A DNA stretch of 64,000 nucleotides from Tigriopus japonicus (Eukaryota; Arthropoda; Copepoda; Harpacticoida; Harpacticidae). The position numbers and the translations under genes were made by a program. This document shows positions 24,341-36,900 of this stretch, one piece after another (the stretch's first letter is position 1; each line of letters starts with the position of its first letter). The stretch is from contig JAAGOF010000188.1 of the NCBI GenBank assembly GCA_010645155.1, positions 85,030-149,029 of the forward strand, given 5' to 3'. The notes under the pieces were generated by a model. The model was not told the DNA's origin. It did no database searches and saw only the letters and a program-made list of their open reading frames with translations.

Positions 24341-27300
24341 GACGGCGATTTTGAGGTCTTGAAATGGGCGTGGATGTTTTGGAGGGGATTGATTCACTGT
24401 CTTTAAAGACCACGACAAATGCTTCAGGGTTGCCGAGCATTATTTGAAAGTGGGTCAAATTTTTGTTTGATGGGGTTTGAATCATTGCATTGCACGGGCT
24501 CCGTGATTTATGCAATAAGTTTGGGTAAGAATGGTATTTGTTCCGATTACATTAGGTAAGGTTCGATTTAGATTTCTTTAGATTGCAATAGATGACACAG
24601 TCCCAACGGAAAGGTTAAAAAAAATTTTGATGCAAGAACATTTTTATATGCAATGCAGGGCAAAATATTGAAGAATAATGCAAGTTCAGACGATTAACGA
24701 TCTAACATCCAATGTTAACTCTAGTTAAGGAGTACTATTTTTCCTTTTACGCATGTCAGTTTTTGCTCGTACGGCAACACTGCTGTAATGAACGCCGCTG
24801 TCTTTGTTGTTCTGTAGTGTTTGTCTTCAGTTTTCCCGGGTCTTTAAACGCCAAGGTGACCGTTCCTGACGGTATAGAGTCTATAATGTTCTAGAGAAAT
24901 TTTCGTCGTGAAGAAAGATGATATTTGAAACATTCTTGTCGATTCCGCTTCGAAACTTATGATTTGTGATAATTTTTGGAGTTGTTTTCATCAGTCCAAC
25001 CAAAAACAGATCTTTCAGAGACTTTGAATTGAAATTTGAAAATGTTTTAAATGGCCGATCAAGAGACATCGAAATACTTAAACTCATCTTTGGGAATTTT
25101 TAACCCACCGACCTTAAGCCGTTATATCTAAAGCTTATTCAGAAAGGAACTTTAATGCTTCAAAGCTTACAACGAATTTTTGTTGCTTCGTATCTTAAAG
25201 TACATGTATATTTCCGTTGCATTTAATTTAAATGAAACTATGTGAAAAATCAAAATGAAAAACAGAAACAAATATGAATTTAGATGTGCTGCACGAATAT
25301 ACTACTACCTCAAACATTTTCACCCAACTTTAAAAAGTTTCATATTTTGGTTTTAGGTTTTGAAAAGCTAATTTCATTTTTGGGATATCCTTGGCGGATT
25401 CCTTCATGTTAGAGAAAAAAATGATCATAACTTTTGATCTTATTTATCCTTGGTTGCAAAATTAGCAAGTATTAGCAAAAAGGCAAGGTTTCCATTTTCT
25501 ATGTTATCTTTTGACTACTCACACTAACCTTTAAACTAATATTTAGGAATTCAGTTTTTTTTCAAAATTGCACTTGTGCTTTTTCAAGAGTTAACGATTT
25601 TTTTTTCTTGTCCCCACTTCACACAAACTGTCTCTTCAAATGTTTTGTTCAAAATGAGAAGCGCATGGGAAAGAGACGTAAACTTGATACTAGCGCCAAC
25701 GGCTGACACGTGAAGCTTCAAAAAAGCCCAACAAATCAAAAAGTGCCAGAGAAAAAATGTTGCTAATGACCAAAAAATGACAACAAAATATGAGCACTTA
25801 TTATTTTGCAATTTAATGACAACCAATTCTTATTGGCGTGATTCAAATACGTAGTTTGACGTGTGAAATGAATTGCTTCAATTTGTGTTCCATTGATAAT
25901 TAATGATACAGATTAGAAATGAGAGTCATTCTTTAAATGAGTATTTTTTTACTGAAACGCTTAGTTTTCGACTCTGTTCAATTACAACGGATAAATCATG
26001 AAACAAATAATAGGAGAGATATCAACGAGATCAAAAAGAGCAATGACATTGGTCGCTGTTCATAAATTTGCCTTTACTATGACACTAACAATCAAAAAGT
26101 GCTGCATGGCTAAGACTAGTGATAGAATAAAACTGAGTGCATCTAGGATAATTTATGTAAAGTTTCTTCCACGACAACGGTGAACCAGATGGCATTCATT
26201 CCTCCTGTTTCAAGGCCGCTTCATTGAGGAAGTTTTTTTCACTCTCAAGAGAAAAGTGTTAATGCTAAGCATGGCAAATAATGCAAAGTTAGTGTTAATA
26301 AAAGTGGGAATGCTGAGAAATGTCTTTCTTAACTACAATTCTCTTTTTTGACTACGATTCATGGGTACCAATACTGTCGTGATTCCATCTGGGTAATTTC
26401 CAAACATTTAAAACGTAATATTATTTGCGATTATTGGATGAAGGATCCTAAACCAATCTTGAAGACTGAATTGAGTCTTGAAAAAGCTTTCATAACAAAT
26501 GAATGCACTTTTATACTTTAAATGACAAAGTTGCGCTTTCGAAGAAAAAGTGAAGAAATTTTGTTTTTTCGCTGACAGGAGCGCACAGTTTTTATTTGCA
26601 TTTTATGTTTTTGATGACAACTATGTGAACCATATTCTTCTTTGCACAAATGCGAGTAGGAAATTTTTTCTAGTGCATGGCCATGACACTTTCCATTAAT
26701 GTCATGTTAGTTAATGAAAATGCATAAATTGTTCCACCGTTGCGCATCTCAGCATGGATGCAATTAAAAAGGTTAGCTTCCTTTCATATTTTTAGGGTCT
26801 AACACCATTTGATGACCATCTTGAACTAAAATTTATGAGGAAAAGCTTAATGTTATACAAACTTTTTACGGGCACAATCTTCGCCAAATCCCAGTTATAA
26901 GGTGTTAAAGCTGTTACCAACCGCACGTAAAAACTACGAGGGATATTCGGACTTAACAGAGACTGGACTTGTAACTCATTTCAATACATGATTGTAACTC
27001 TACACATCATAGAATATTACTTCCAACAAGACCAAAGAAATTTGTAATAAAAGATGAAAATCCTTACTTTGTTCCTATGATTGATTGCCACACCATGTCG
27101 TCTTTGACATTTTCTGACACACATTCGATCGGGAACTAAAAAAACAGTTAGTTTGAGTTGCTCTCTCGATCACCTGATCAAGATCATGGCAATGACTTTG
27201 AACGTGTTTCTATGGTATGATTGGTGCTACATGATTTGAATGCGGGTTGAGCCTTCAGTTTCCGATGATGCCTTTGCACATCTTTCTATTTTCCAACTCG

Positions 27301-28765
27301 GTTGGAGACCAGATTGGAGAGAATGCCTCGAAGCCAATCATGTTGTTTCTCTATATCTCGCCCTGTCTGTCTTTCAAGGCTTTGGTTGCTGCAAATAATT
27401 CCAAATTTATGACCTCTCAAGCCCTCCCAAATCCGCATGCTCGAATATCATTAGTTACAACCTCATATGTTAGGGTTATGGGTGCTTCAGAGAGGCCTCT
27501 GATTAAAGTGTCTCGTTGCTTTTGTTTCAGGCTCGCCTTGCCAAGTGATAAATTCAAGGAAGAGATCTTCAAAAAGGTGCCCGATATTTCAAGCGTTCGT
27601 ATCTGAAGGCATGAAAAGACATTGAGTAACTTTGTTGCCTCGAAAATAATTCAATGATGTGAAATGCCAAAAGCTTTAATGTTTTGGTAAGCTGGATCCA
27701 CAATGACTTTATGGGAGAATATGAAAATTAGTTAATGGCTCAAGTGAAGAACCCATTACTTTCAAATTTAACTTTCTTTTGTTGTTTGAAACTGAATACT
27801 TACATTTGACAACGAAAAATACGTCAATTACTAAAATTCATTAGAATTCGTTCTTGATTAGATAACTTCATGTGCCCCCAAAAAGCATTTAAATATGTTA
27901 TTTTATATGTCATTGGTACGTATGTTTTAATAACGAAAACTAGTAATGTCTTTTCCAAGTTGGAATATGGAAAAACACGAACATAATTGAACCAAACCCT
28001 AGTGTTATTGAATGAACAATAATTAGGTGAGTGCGAGTAACCCCATGCAAACAAAGATGATACGAAGGTTTTTCGAAATTTGTTGAGAAGAAATCTACAA
28101 AGCAAGAAAATTTGATACCAATTTTGAAATACCTTACCTTTTTTGCAATTATAATTGCCGATAAAACAATGAGTTTCGTGTGTGATGTTAAGGTTTTTCA
28201 TTTTACTAGACAGTAAATTGAAAAGTTGGGCACCAATTCTTATGCAGTTTTCACATTTCAGACTAACCTGTTTGTTGTGGATGAGTGCAACAGATGGAGA
28301 TCTATTACAACTCTCCAAAAAAAGAGAAAAGGTATTTGCATAGCCGTTCATCATGTTCATCACGTGGGATCTCTTCATTAAACGCGTTGTTTTATTCATT
28401 TCATCTTTTTCGCCTCAATAGAGCTTTTATCATTTCCAAAATAGGATTGCTGGGAGAGATTCGTGCGATTCTAGCAGATAAATCCCGGGTATTAACATCA
28501 ATTACATTCCAACGACAGACAACAATTGCGATTCACTTCTCCCAACCTGGTCATTATCAACGATATCGTCTTCCAAACTTCTCTGGAATCAGAACAATCC
28601 TCTTAGAATAGTAGTAAAGTAGTGATTCCAAACGTCTGAACGTTAACGCTACATGAAATTGCCAACGTGGGATCAAGAAGTCCTGGTGTTCTAATGATAA
28701 ATCAAATCGGACGAGCTCGTTTTCTGACGAGACATGTATGATTCTTTGGAATCAAGATGATGATT

Positions 28766-28930
28766 TTAGCCCGGATTTTTCTTGTTTTGCTGTGGAGCAG
28801 AAAGCAGTAATCCCAGACGTTTGGTAATGTAGAAGTCAGCTGATGGTTAACGAGCGTAATCGTCAGCTGACCATACTCCCTGAAACGTCAAGAATTTCTG
28901 CTCCTTAGCACGACATTTTTTTTTCCGGAA
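28766..28930. mobile_element. palindromic MITE, copy B (diverged)
   Basis: It aligns with the reverse complement of the 17.87-kb element. Shared blocks are TTTTGCTGTGGAGCAGAA, TCCCAGACGTTT, ATCGTCAGCTGACC, the CTCC..GAAACGTC block and GAATTTCTGCTCC. The outer ends are degraded (TTAGCCCGGA on the left, TCCGG on the right) and no clear target duplication remains, so this is an older insertion of the same family. Confidence 0.75.
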
Positions 28931-31900
28931 TATAATGTCTATTGTCTGATTTATATAGTAGTTTTGTATCCATAGATTTTATATTACTGTGAGCTATTTT
29001 GAAAAAACTCCAAAGCTAAAAAATATTCATTTGTTTTTGCTATAAGAAATATTGAGGAATTTGTTTTTTATATAACTGTAACGTTTTTCGGCTTTTTGAG
29101 TCAAAAATGGACCATGCAAAGTCAAATAACTCAGCTGCTGATGAATGTATTTTTAAATTATATTGAATTCAACTCGTAAATGGTCTCAAAATGTGGATTA
29201 AATAGTTCATCAAAAATGTAGCAATTGATAGGATTTTCGGTATATAACTTTTTCCCTTTTTCTCTGGACCTAAACTTATGTAATACAATAAAAGTAAAGT
29301 TGTGAAGTTGTTCCCTATTGATTAGTGGGTCGAAAAATGGCTATGGTGACTTTGGGTATTTCGATCCAAACCTAAAAAGCCATTCGGAACACCGTGTGCT
29401 ATAATGACAATTGTCCGAGTCAAAGGAAGAAATGCTAAATGACAATCGGCATTTGTTTCGTTTTGGAGGATTTATATGCAAGCTAAACTTTCTCGTTTGT
29501 TACTGGATGTGTTGCGGTTATTGTGGAAGTGCGATTAATCAGCTAAGCTAGGAATTGAACTTATCTTCATGTTTCACGCAGGTTTCAAATTTGTTAATGA
29601 GTTTCGTCCAATCTAAAAAAGAAATGAACACTTCAAAAGTACTTTGATACCCTAGTTTCTTTTCTTTCAAAGTTGCTCATACATTGATAATGATCATAAC
29701 CTAATATCCTTATGCAGAGCAAGGACACCTTTATTTGGTTAGGTTATATTAGGTTATTAGGTAGGCTTTATTATAGAACTCCCTGTGCAGGGACCCAAAT
29801 TACGGAATCGGCGTTCTCAAAGAGAGTTGGGGCACCAGCAAGCCATGAAATGGGTGGCTTTAGATCACTTCCATTCTAACACACTTATTAAATGGGTAAA
29901 ACTGAACTAATCTCTATTTTTGAATTACAACCTTGTGCAAGTTTAGTGCAGGCTTTGGTTCTACACACTTTGGCCTTCTTTTTACATTCACCAAGTTCAT
30001 GCATGGCCTCTTTTTCTCTGTTTTTGCAACATTACGTCATACGGGTGCTTGAAAATACTACGTTTTATGTGTACCTTTAAAGTCAACTAAGATACATCTG
30101 ACCAAATCTATGATACATACATTTGAAAAAATGCCCCAATCTGTATTAATGGTCCTTCAAAATATTGAAATTTCTTTTAGAAGCTGGACGTGATGCGTTT
30201 AATCCCTGGCTTTTGTTTATGGCTACATTATTCCGCAAAAGCCAAACCATTTTGGTTCCAGCCTTAATTCCCAACTATTGCTCGTTCATAGGCATGTTCT
30301 TTGCAAATAAACGTTAAATGAACTAAGACCAGAACTTCAACATACTACCGTACAAACTTGACAAGCGTACGTCACTAATGAATTCTATCACTTTTTTCTA
30401 ATTTTCTAATCACCTCTAGATCTAGTTAATTAGTTCAGACTGACTGAAACGAGGAATTAAGCCAAGATCCAGATGAGGTTAAGAGACGGAAGGCATCACT
30501 CTGAAGATTTTTGAGCATGCTGAGAATAAGGAGAGGATTTTCCTGATGTACTTGAAGCAACGAAGCTTGAACAATTTCTCCCCCCATTGAGACGATGGAC
30601 AAGTTGTTTGGACTATCTGTTAGCAGAGAGTTTCGAACACAATTAAGTCTCCTTTGGAGCTTCCAGCCATCACAGTGGTGAGGGTTCCTTCTCTGAGGTC
30701 TTCAATACAATGCAACGAGCGGCCACCAAAGAAATAAAGTCAATTTGTGACTTCAATTTCCTTTCATTGGTTTTCAAGATATTTTCCACTAATCATCCCA
30801 TGTCTGTTCAAGCAGAAAAAAAGCTTTAGGGAGTCGCCGCCAAAAAACCGGGCGAAATGTTCGTGAAGTTTTGTTCAAGATGCTCTTTTCTTGTCGTTCG
30901 CAATTTATGCATTGCCTATCGAGAAAAAGAAAAAAAAGACCATAATTGGAGTGGTTCTCAGATTCTCATTATTGCTGATGGAATTGCATAGGATGTGGTG
31001 GATGGGAATAAGTAAGCCTTCACCAAGATTTGGCTCTTTTAGCGCTGATGTCCAAGCGAGATAGATAGAGAAAGATGTAAGTGCAACTCACTGCATTCCA
31101 CTTCCAACAGGAAGCAAAACGTCCTCCATTGCTCTCCATGGACAACTTGAAACTGGTAGAGCTCATCAAAGTCTTTGGCGGGGTAATCTATGTTTACCCA
31201 AATTCAGGAAATGTGTCTAATAAGAGCAATAAAACTTGGATATGACAGTATTAACCATTATTAGCTACACTGATATTATATTTGAAGTTATTTTGAAATC
31301 AAGGGACGCCATAAACTAAAAGTATGTTTTGGTCAGCGGGAAAAGTATTATTGTATCAATCGTAATTATGAAATCTAATGGTTTTTTTTGTATCCAACTT
31401 TGATTGTTTAGTTCGAACAACTAAACAACTTTTTAAATCAAGGAACGTTTTGAGTTCAGATTGTTCAAAATGGGTAGGTTTTGGTGAGTGTCTCTTTTGG
31501 GGGTTACACTTATGACCCTTAGGTTGGACATGCTTTGAAATTTCTTTTTTTGGCACTCAACCTTTTGACTAATTAGACGAGGAAAAAATTGCGATTTTTT
31601 GAGGGATTTGCCCAGAGTTCAAGTTCACCATGGTCCAACCAAAAGAGGCGGAGAAGTAAGTGTATGTGGATTGGGCCATTCAGTCCAAGAAAAAGAAGGC
31701 TCATATCTTTCGCCTTCGACAGAAATTCATCTATTGTTAGTTATGGACCAATCCAAGTTTCTTTTTGTAGGGGAAAACAAATCCACCTAGACAACAAGTT
31801 TTACCACACTCCAGTACGTTCAGTTTTAAATGGACAACAGATGAACCCTCTAGCCAACGTTTCTCAAGTAGACATACTAATACATAAAATCCCTTAAGGC

Positions 31901-32521
31901 ACCTAGAATCTCGTTGGCAACCTCCTAATCCCGAAACCAGACCTGGTTGCGTCTATCAATAACTCCCTGAAATGGACTTTTGGAATAAATTCCCAAAATA
32001 ACCCAGAACAAGTTCCCCCAATTTACGTACATTGGAGCTCTCTTGAGCTACAACAGCTTATACATCTCGATGGTTCTCCCGTCAACCACGACCAAAAAAA
32101 GTTCTCCCAAAGCAGAGTTTCGCGGGGCCGGCCCGAACTTGACGAGATCGTTGCTTGGGATCTTGCCGAAATGATACGCGTGACTGTGGGCCAACTTCAG
32201 GTGGTTGGTTGGTTGGTAGAATGGTCGTTGCTCGACGACTGGACTGGCCCATTCAGTGGTTCTCTCAAGATTTGCAGTACGAAAGGCCGGGAGAATGTCT
32301 GAGAAGCTGCGGTGGATGGCCTCTGAATGTGATTGCTTGGCAAGTTCTGAGTTCTTCTTCCTGGTTTCCAAAAGAGCATGTCCAGAGATGGGCACAAAGG
32401 AAAAGAAAGAAAATTTGGATTTTTATCGTTTTTAAACAGAATATTATATCTTATGCTTTAAAGTCCTTAGCTTGCATGTTTTATCGACGCCGAGCCAGCT
32501 TAAAAGTATGCTTGCAATATT

Positions 32522-32724
32522 AGGCCGCATGTTAACGCACCTAATTCAAAAGCGAGAGTATACCAAAATCAAGTCAGATTAACCGGCCTGAAGTATATAC
32601 TTGTGACAAATCCTATGTTCGAAATGCAGGAGCTGGGGAGAGTATACTGTATACTCGACAAATGCTTATTTGACTTGATTTGGCTATACTCTCGCTTTTG
32701 AATTAAGGGCGTTAACATGCGACC
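32522..32724. mobile_element. ~200-bp element with long terminal inverted repeats
   Basis: The left arm (AGGCCGCATGTTAACGC, then TAATTCAAAAGCGAGAGTAT and CAAATCAAGTCA-like bases, to about 32576) pairs with the right arm. In reverse complement the right arm reads AGGTCGCATGTTAACGCC, then TTAATTCAAAAGCGAGAGTA and CCAAATCAAGTCA. The arms are about 55 bp. The interior is about 95 bp and also contains a short GTATACTGTATAC palindrome. I could not settle a target duplication, so the superfamily is unassigned. Confidence 0.7.
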
Positions 32725-33598
32725 TTTTGACTTCAAGCATGTTTTAAGCCTGCTAAGGGATAACTCAACCAAATTTTTAGGGTAGGTATTGGCCAAAACT
32801 CATATACCATGGTTTTAGAAACCCCAGAATGTTAGAAGACCAGAAAAAGATTGAAAGTCAATGAATTCAAGCATGCTTAAAGCGTGGTTCTCCAAGTATA
32901 AAAATATTATTTTTTTATATTTTGTCAAGTTTACTTTTGCTCTGTGTTATTCTTTCAATGAAAATATCTGGCGACCTTTTTTCAGGTGTTTTTCATGTAA
33001 AAAAACCCGTAAACATACCATTAGCCGTGAATGTTTGATCCTTTTAGTGACGGATACTTAGCTTCTATTTTTAACACCTTTCCTTGACTTAAAGAGCTCG
33101 TTTAACTCTTTTTCAGCTTAAAAACTTTAAACACATGTCTAAATCATATTGAACTCGGTATTCGCCATGACTTCTACTTGGAAATAAACATCTTCCATAA
33201 AAACCTATTTTAATCGAATCTCAAGTTGGTTTATCCTAACAGAACGATCAAATCTGCTTCAGCTAAAAAAACGACGTAAGTGTAGAGAGCCTCGTGTGTA
33301 GCAGCATTCCTGGAGACTTGAACGATAGCTTGAACCATTTTACGTCTTCGCCTTACAACTTGGTTCTTGAACGCTCCAAAGAAAAGAGGCAGAGAGAAAG
33401 AGAGATACGACGTATTGGCCGGTTCAAAACATGGTAGTGGACAGTGGTGGTTGTAGTAATGGTAGAAGAAGTGGCCACGAGAGAGATGGGCATGCCAACT
33501 GAGCAAACCTGGTACACAAACACATCAGATCAAGAATTGGGATTCCTAGTGAAGTGGTGATAAATATTGGATAGTACACGAGATAGCCGAGCTACAAG

Positions 33599-33613
33599 GA
33601 GAGAGAGAGAGAG
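33599..33613. repeat. short (GA)n microsatellite
   Basis: About seven uninterrupted GA units lie some 320 bp upstream of the ovo start codon. GA tracts can act as GAGA-factor type sites in arthropod promoters, but that role here is only a possibility. Confidence 0.6.
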
Positions 33614-33927
33614 CTCCCTTGGAAGCCCTAGACCAAGAAGGGCCTCTATGGCCGAAAACCCGCACTCTAACACACACACATTGGAACCACGTCTTTGGAT
33701 TTGACTGTCTCAGTAACATTGGAGCGCTCTGCGAGTGCACAGAGGCAGAAATGACACCACATTTCTGACTCATGCCTTTCAACAACATCTTGCAGAAAAC
33801 AGACAAAAATACACTCATGCTATGAAAGACAGATCAAACCCAACCAAACAGTGCTAGAGCCTCCAAAAAGAAGAACAAATACCATCATCTTGAACCTATC
33901 GATCAGTTATTAGTCGGCCTGTCCATC

Positions 33928-36900
33928 ATGCCGAAAATATTCGCAATAAGACATCGTCTCATGGAGGTCCAACAATCGTTAATCGCCTCTAACGACGGAT
34001 CAACGCCCTTGAAGGACCCCTTTGGCATGTTTGACTATTCCAAACCCAATTTTGATAAATGCTTTGATGTGCTAAGTGAACTGAGAGTGATTCCTCAACC
34101 TGAATTCCTATTGGACGATCAACTTCCAGACATTCCTGTCCGATCAAAGTTCAACAACGTTTCATTGGCACAAGAAGATTGCCGCCCAGAAAAGCTCCAG
34201 GAAGCTACCAAGCCCACCACTTTTACTACGCAGGAGTTGGTCAAGGAAGATGAAGATCCAGAGGTCAAGATTGGACGTCAAGGTAGGCAATTCATTGTGT
34301 TACCTCCCACCTTCGGTGTTACAATAAAACCATTGTGGTCTCAATCTTCGCTCCCACATTGGTTCAGATCTTATTCAATCCTATTCAGAGCAATGACGCC
34401 TTTGAGAGTGATACTTGGTTTTGGTATGGTGTTTTATGACACGAGGAATAACTATCATTTCTGGTTTGAGCCACGATTGAGACAGTTTCATTCTTTAAGT
34501 GGATATTGAGACGGATAACTTCAATTCCATCATGCGCTTTTGTGACGAAATGAATGGGTAATCCCTTGTATGTGGTGGTTAGCAATTGTTCAGTCAGTTG
34601 GGTTTAAACAGCTCTTGAGCTTCTATTTGGGAATGACAAGTTCCGACACGAAAATTGGTGGTTGTGTGTACTCAATTAAATTTAGCTTCTCTCGGAGAAC
34701 AAAGCATTCCATCTCTTCCCAATAACCTTGTAACGAAGCATCTCTTGAGAAACTCAAGCGAGTTTAAAAGCCGAATAATTTTTATGATCTCCTCACACGA
34801 AAGAGTCTCTTTAATGATTTTCTCCACATGAGTCCATGTATTTTTGGAAATTTTGGCCGGTTCAAAATTACCCACGATAAATGAAGAAACGGATACATTT
34901 GATTTAATGGTTATTCATTTCTGGAGGTTCATTGGTCATTGAATGAACAACTGGAGGGGCGGGGCTTTTCAACCATCAACAAGAGGTCAATAAATTTCCC
35001 GTGGTTGACGATTCAATACTCCATTGATTCGCCCTGTCAACGCCAAAACAGGATCCATTATCTTGGTATACTGTCCGAGAATTGGTCGAATCTCCGCACC
35101 TCTTTTGCGATATTAGGGTTGGTTGGAAATTCCGTCACCTCAGATTTAAAAGAGAGACGCAGGGAGAGCCATTTGAAGGGAGGGGAGGGAGCAAAAACGC
35201 TACCAAACCAGACTTGTCTCGCTTTTTGTGGACAATGAGTCTTCTATCATCCAGTCATTTCACTTCGAATCAATTGAGGAGAGCTTCAAGCGCTATTGAG
35301 GTGGGCTAAGGGTTTGGAAAGATAAAGGCTGCGGCTTGAAATAGCTCTGATTATGCCCTCACTCCCACATTCCTCGGGATGTGAATCCAAAGTCTAATTA
35401 AAAGCCTCTCTACTCGTTTGAGTCCTATCAAATCCTTATCTGGGCAACATAAAGTGGATCTTCCCATAAAATTGTTGTGGTATTTACTGCAGTCTTGCTT
35501 GCCTACAACACTACCTCCTCTTTAAAGGCAACGCAACAAAAGTGAATGTTCCTACCAAAGAAGGAGGGAGGGGAAGAAAAAGGCCAATTTGGTTGTAGGA
35601 CCAGATGCCCGCTTCAAAGGCACCAAATGACGGCATTGGCCAAAGCAAAGCTACAAGTTTGTTGCCTGAGAGAATCACCATGACCTACTTTGCAAAGAAC
35701 TCGGCTTGGGGAACCATCGAACCGGCCAAGATCGTCGTTTGGCGTGCACGGAATCATTTTTCCAACTGCGCAGAGAGAACAAGAGAATACTACATACAAC
35801 CACAACAACAACTGCTTGTCTCTTTTCTGCTCCTCCTTCTCTTTTCTGGAGAGCAAACTTGCTTTAGGAGCAAGTTCTCTGCCTTGAGGCACCCCACCAT
35901 CGCCATGCTACTTCTACTACTACTACCATAACTTCTACTGGTTCCACTCAATGGTGCTTAGTTTTTGCTCCATGAAAACAATCTCGTAAAAAGGCGGGAT
36001 TGGTAAATACACTTGAGAGCATATCATCCGCCGCTTCTGGGTCAAGCGAAAGTCATCTCGAGGCTGTCTTCTGGGTAGAATTGATATCCCGGTTGGAATG
36101 GGATTATTGAGTGCGTGAATGCTTGATTGGCCCTGCTCAAGGCGGTAGCCCAATTTCCCAATGGCCTTCCACAATTGGTTTACCTCTGGGCAGGAATGTA
36201 AATGAGCCATCCAAGATGAAATGGATGATCACTGTTTGAGCTCGTTGGCAGATGAAAGTCATCCAGGGTTTGTTTGGCATCCCCATGGTTCATTAGAGAT
36301 CAAGCCAATCATTAGTCTTCTTTTTTCTTCTATTCTGGACATTGACAAAAGGGTGCAATTATAACTTGGAGAAGCCTCCAAGCTTTTGGACCATCCCAAA
36401 GATTGCCTGCACATCTCAATCAAATGCTTGATAATGATGATGATGATGCTCCTTGGTTTTCGCAAAAGACGAAAACTTCCCATCGTCAGGAAATTGAAAC
36501 AATGCCTCATTATGAGGACTTCAACCGACCAACCAACTTCCCATCGCATCTCTTCAAATTTCGGAAGTGAAGATTGACAGCGAGGAAGAAAGGAAGAGAG
36601 AGACTCTCTGTCTGACTCAGTTCTGAGAGCTTCCCATGGACCTCGGTAGTTTGGCTTCTATATCAATGGATGATGTGTGAGAATCATGAATTCACAGGGC
36701 GGGATGGGAAGATTGTCGCCAGATTCACATCACAACGCACTGCACGTCTTCATAGGCCACCCTGTACATTGAACCATCAAGATGGTAGAGCTTTTGAATG
36801 ACAATTTGGCATCTTTTCCCCTAGACCACTATGATTGATGGTCCAACGATAACTCATCGGACATTGACGCCGAAGAAGTCGGGCCACATGTGCTCTTGGA

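Larger units (their letters stand above)
24341..33927. other. intergenic stretch between CDT1 and ovo
   Basis: AT-rich DNA without a supported gene. It contains the second copy of the palindromic MITE (about 28.77-28.93 kb) and an inverted-repeat element at 32.52-32.72 kb. The bases just left of ovo hold a (GA)n tract at 33599-33613. Promoters of the divergently transcribed CDT1 and ovo should both lie here; I see no convincing TATA box for either. Open frames up to 191 codons on the minus strand near 28 kb have no recognisable domain. Confidence 0.6.

Noticed and set aside
27824..28399. 191-codon open frame on the minus strand
   Set aside because: Composition follows the AT-rich background (many Asn, Phe, Tyr, Lys), with no motif or domain and no supporting splice sites.
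29730..29770. TTAGG-like bases resembling arthropod telomere repeat
   Set aside because: Only irregular GGTTA/TTAGG words with changing spacing, not a tandem array. No case for an interstitial telomere tract.
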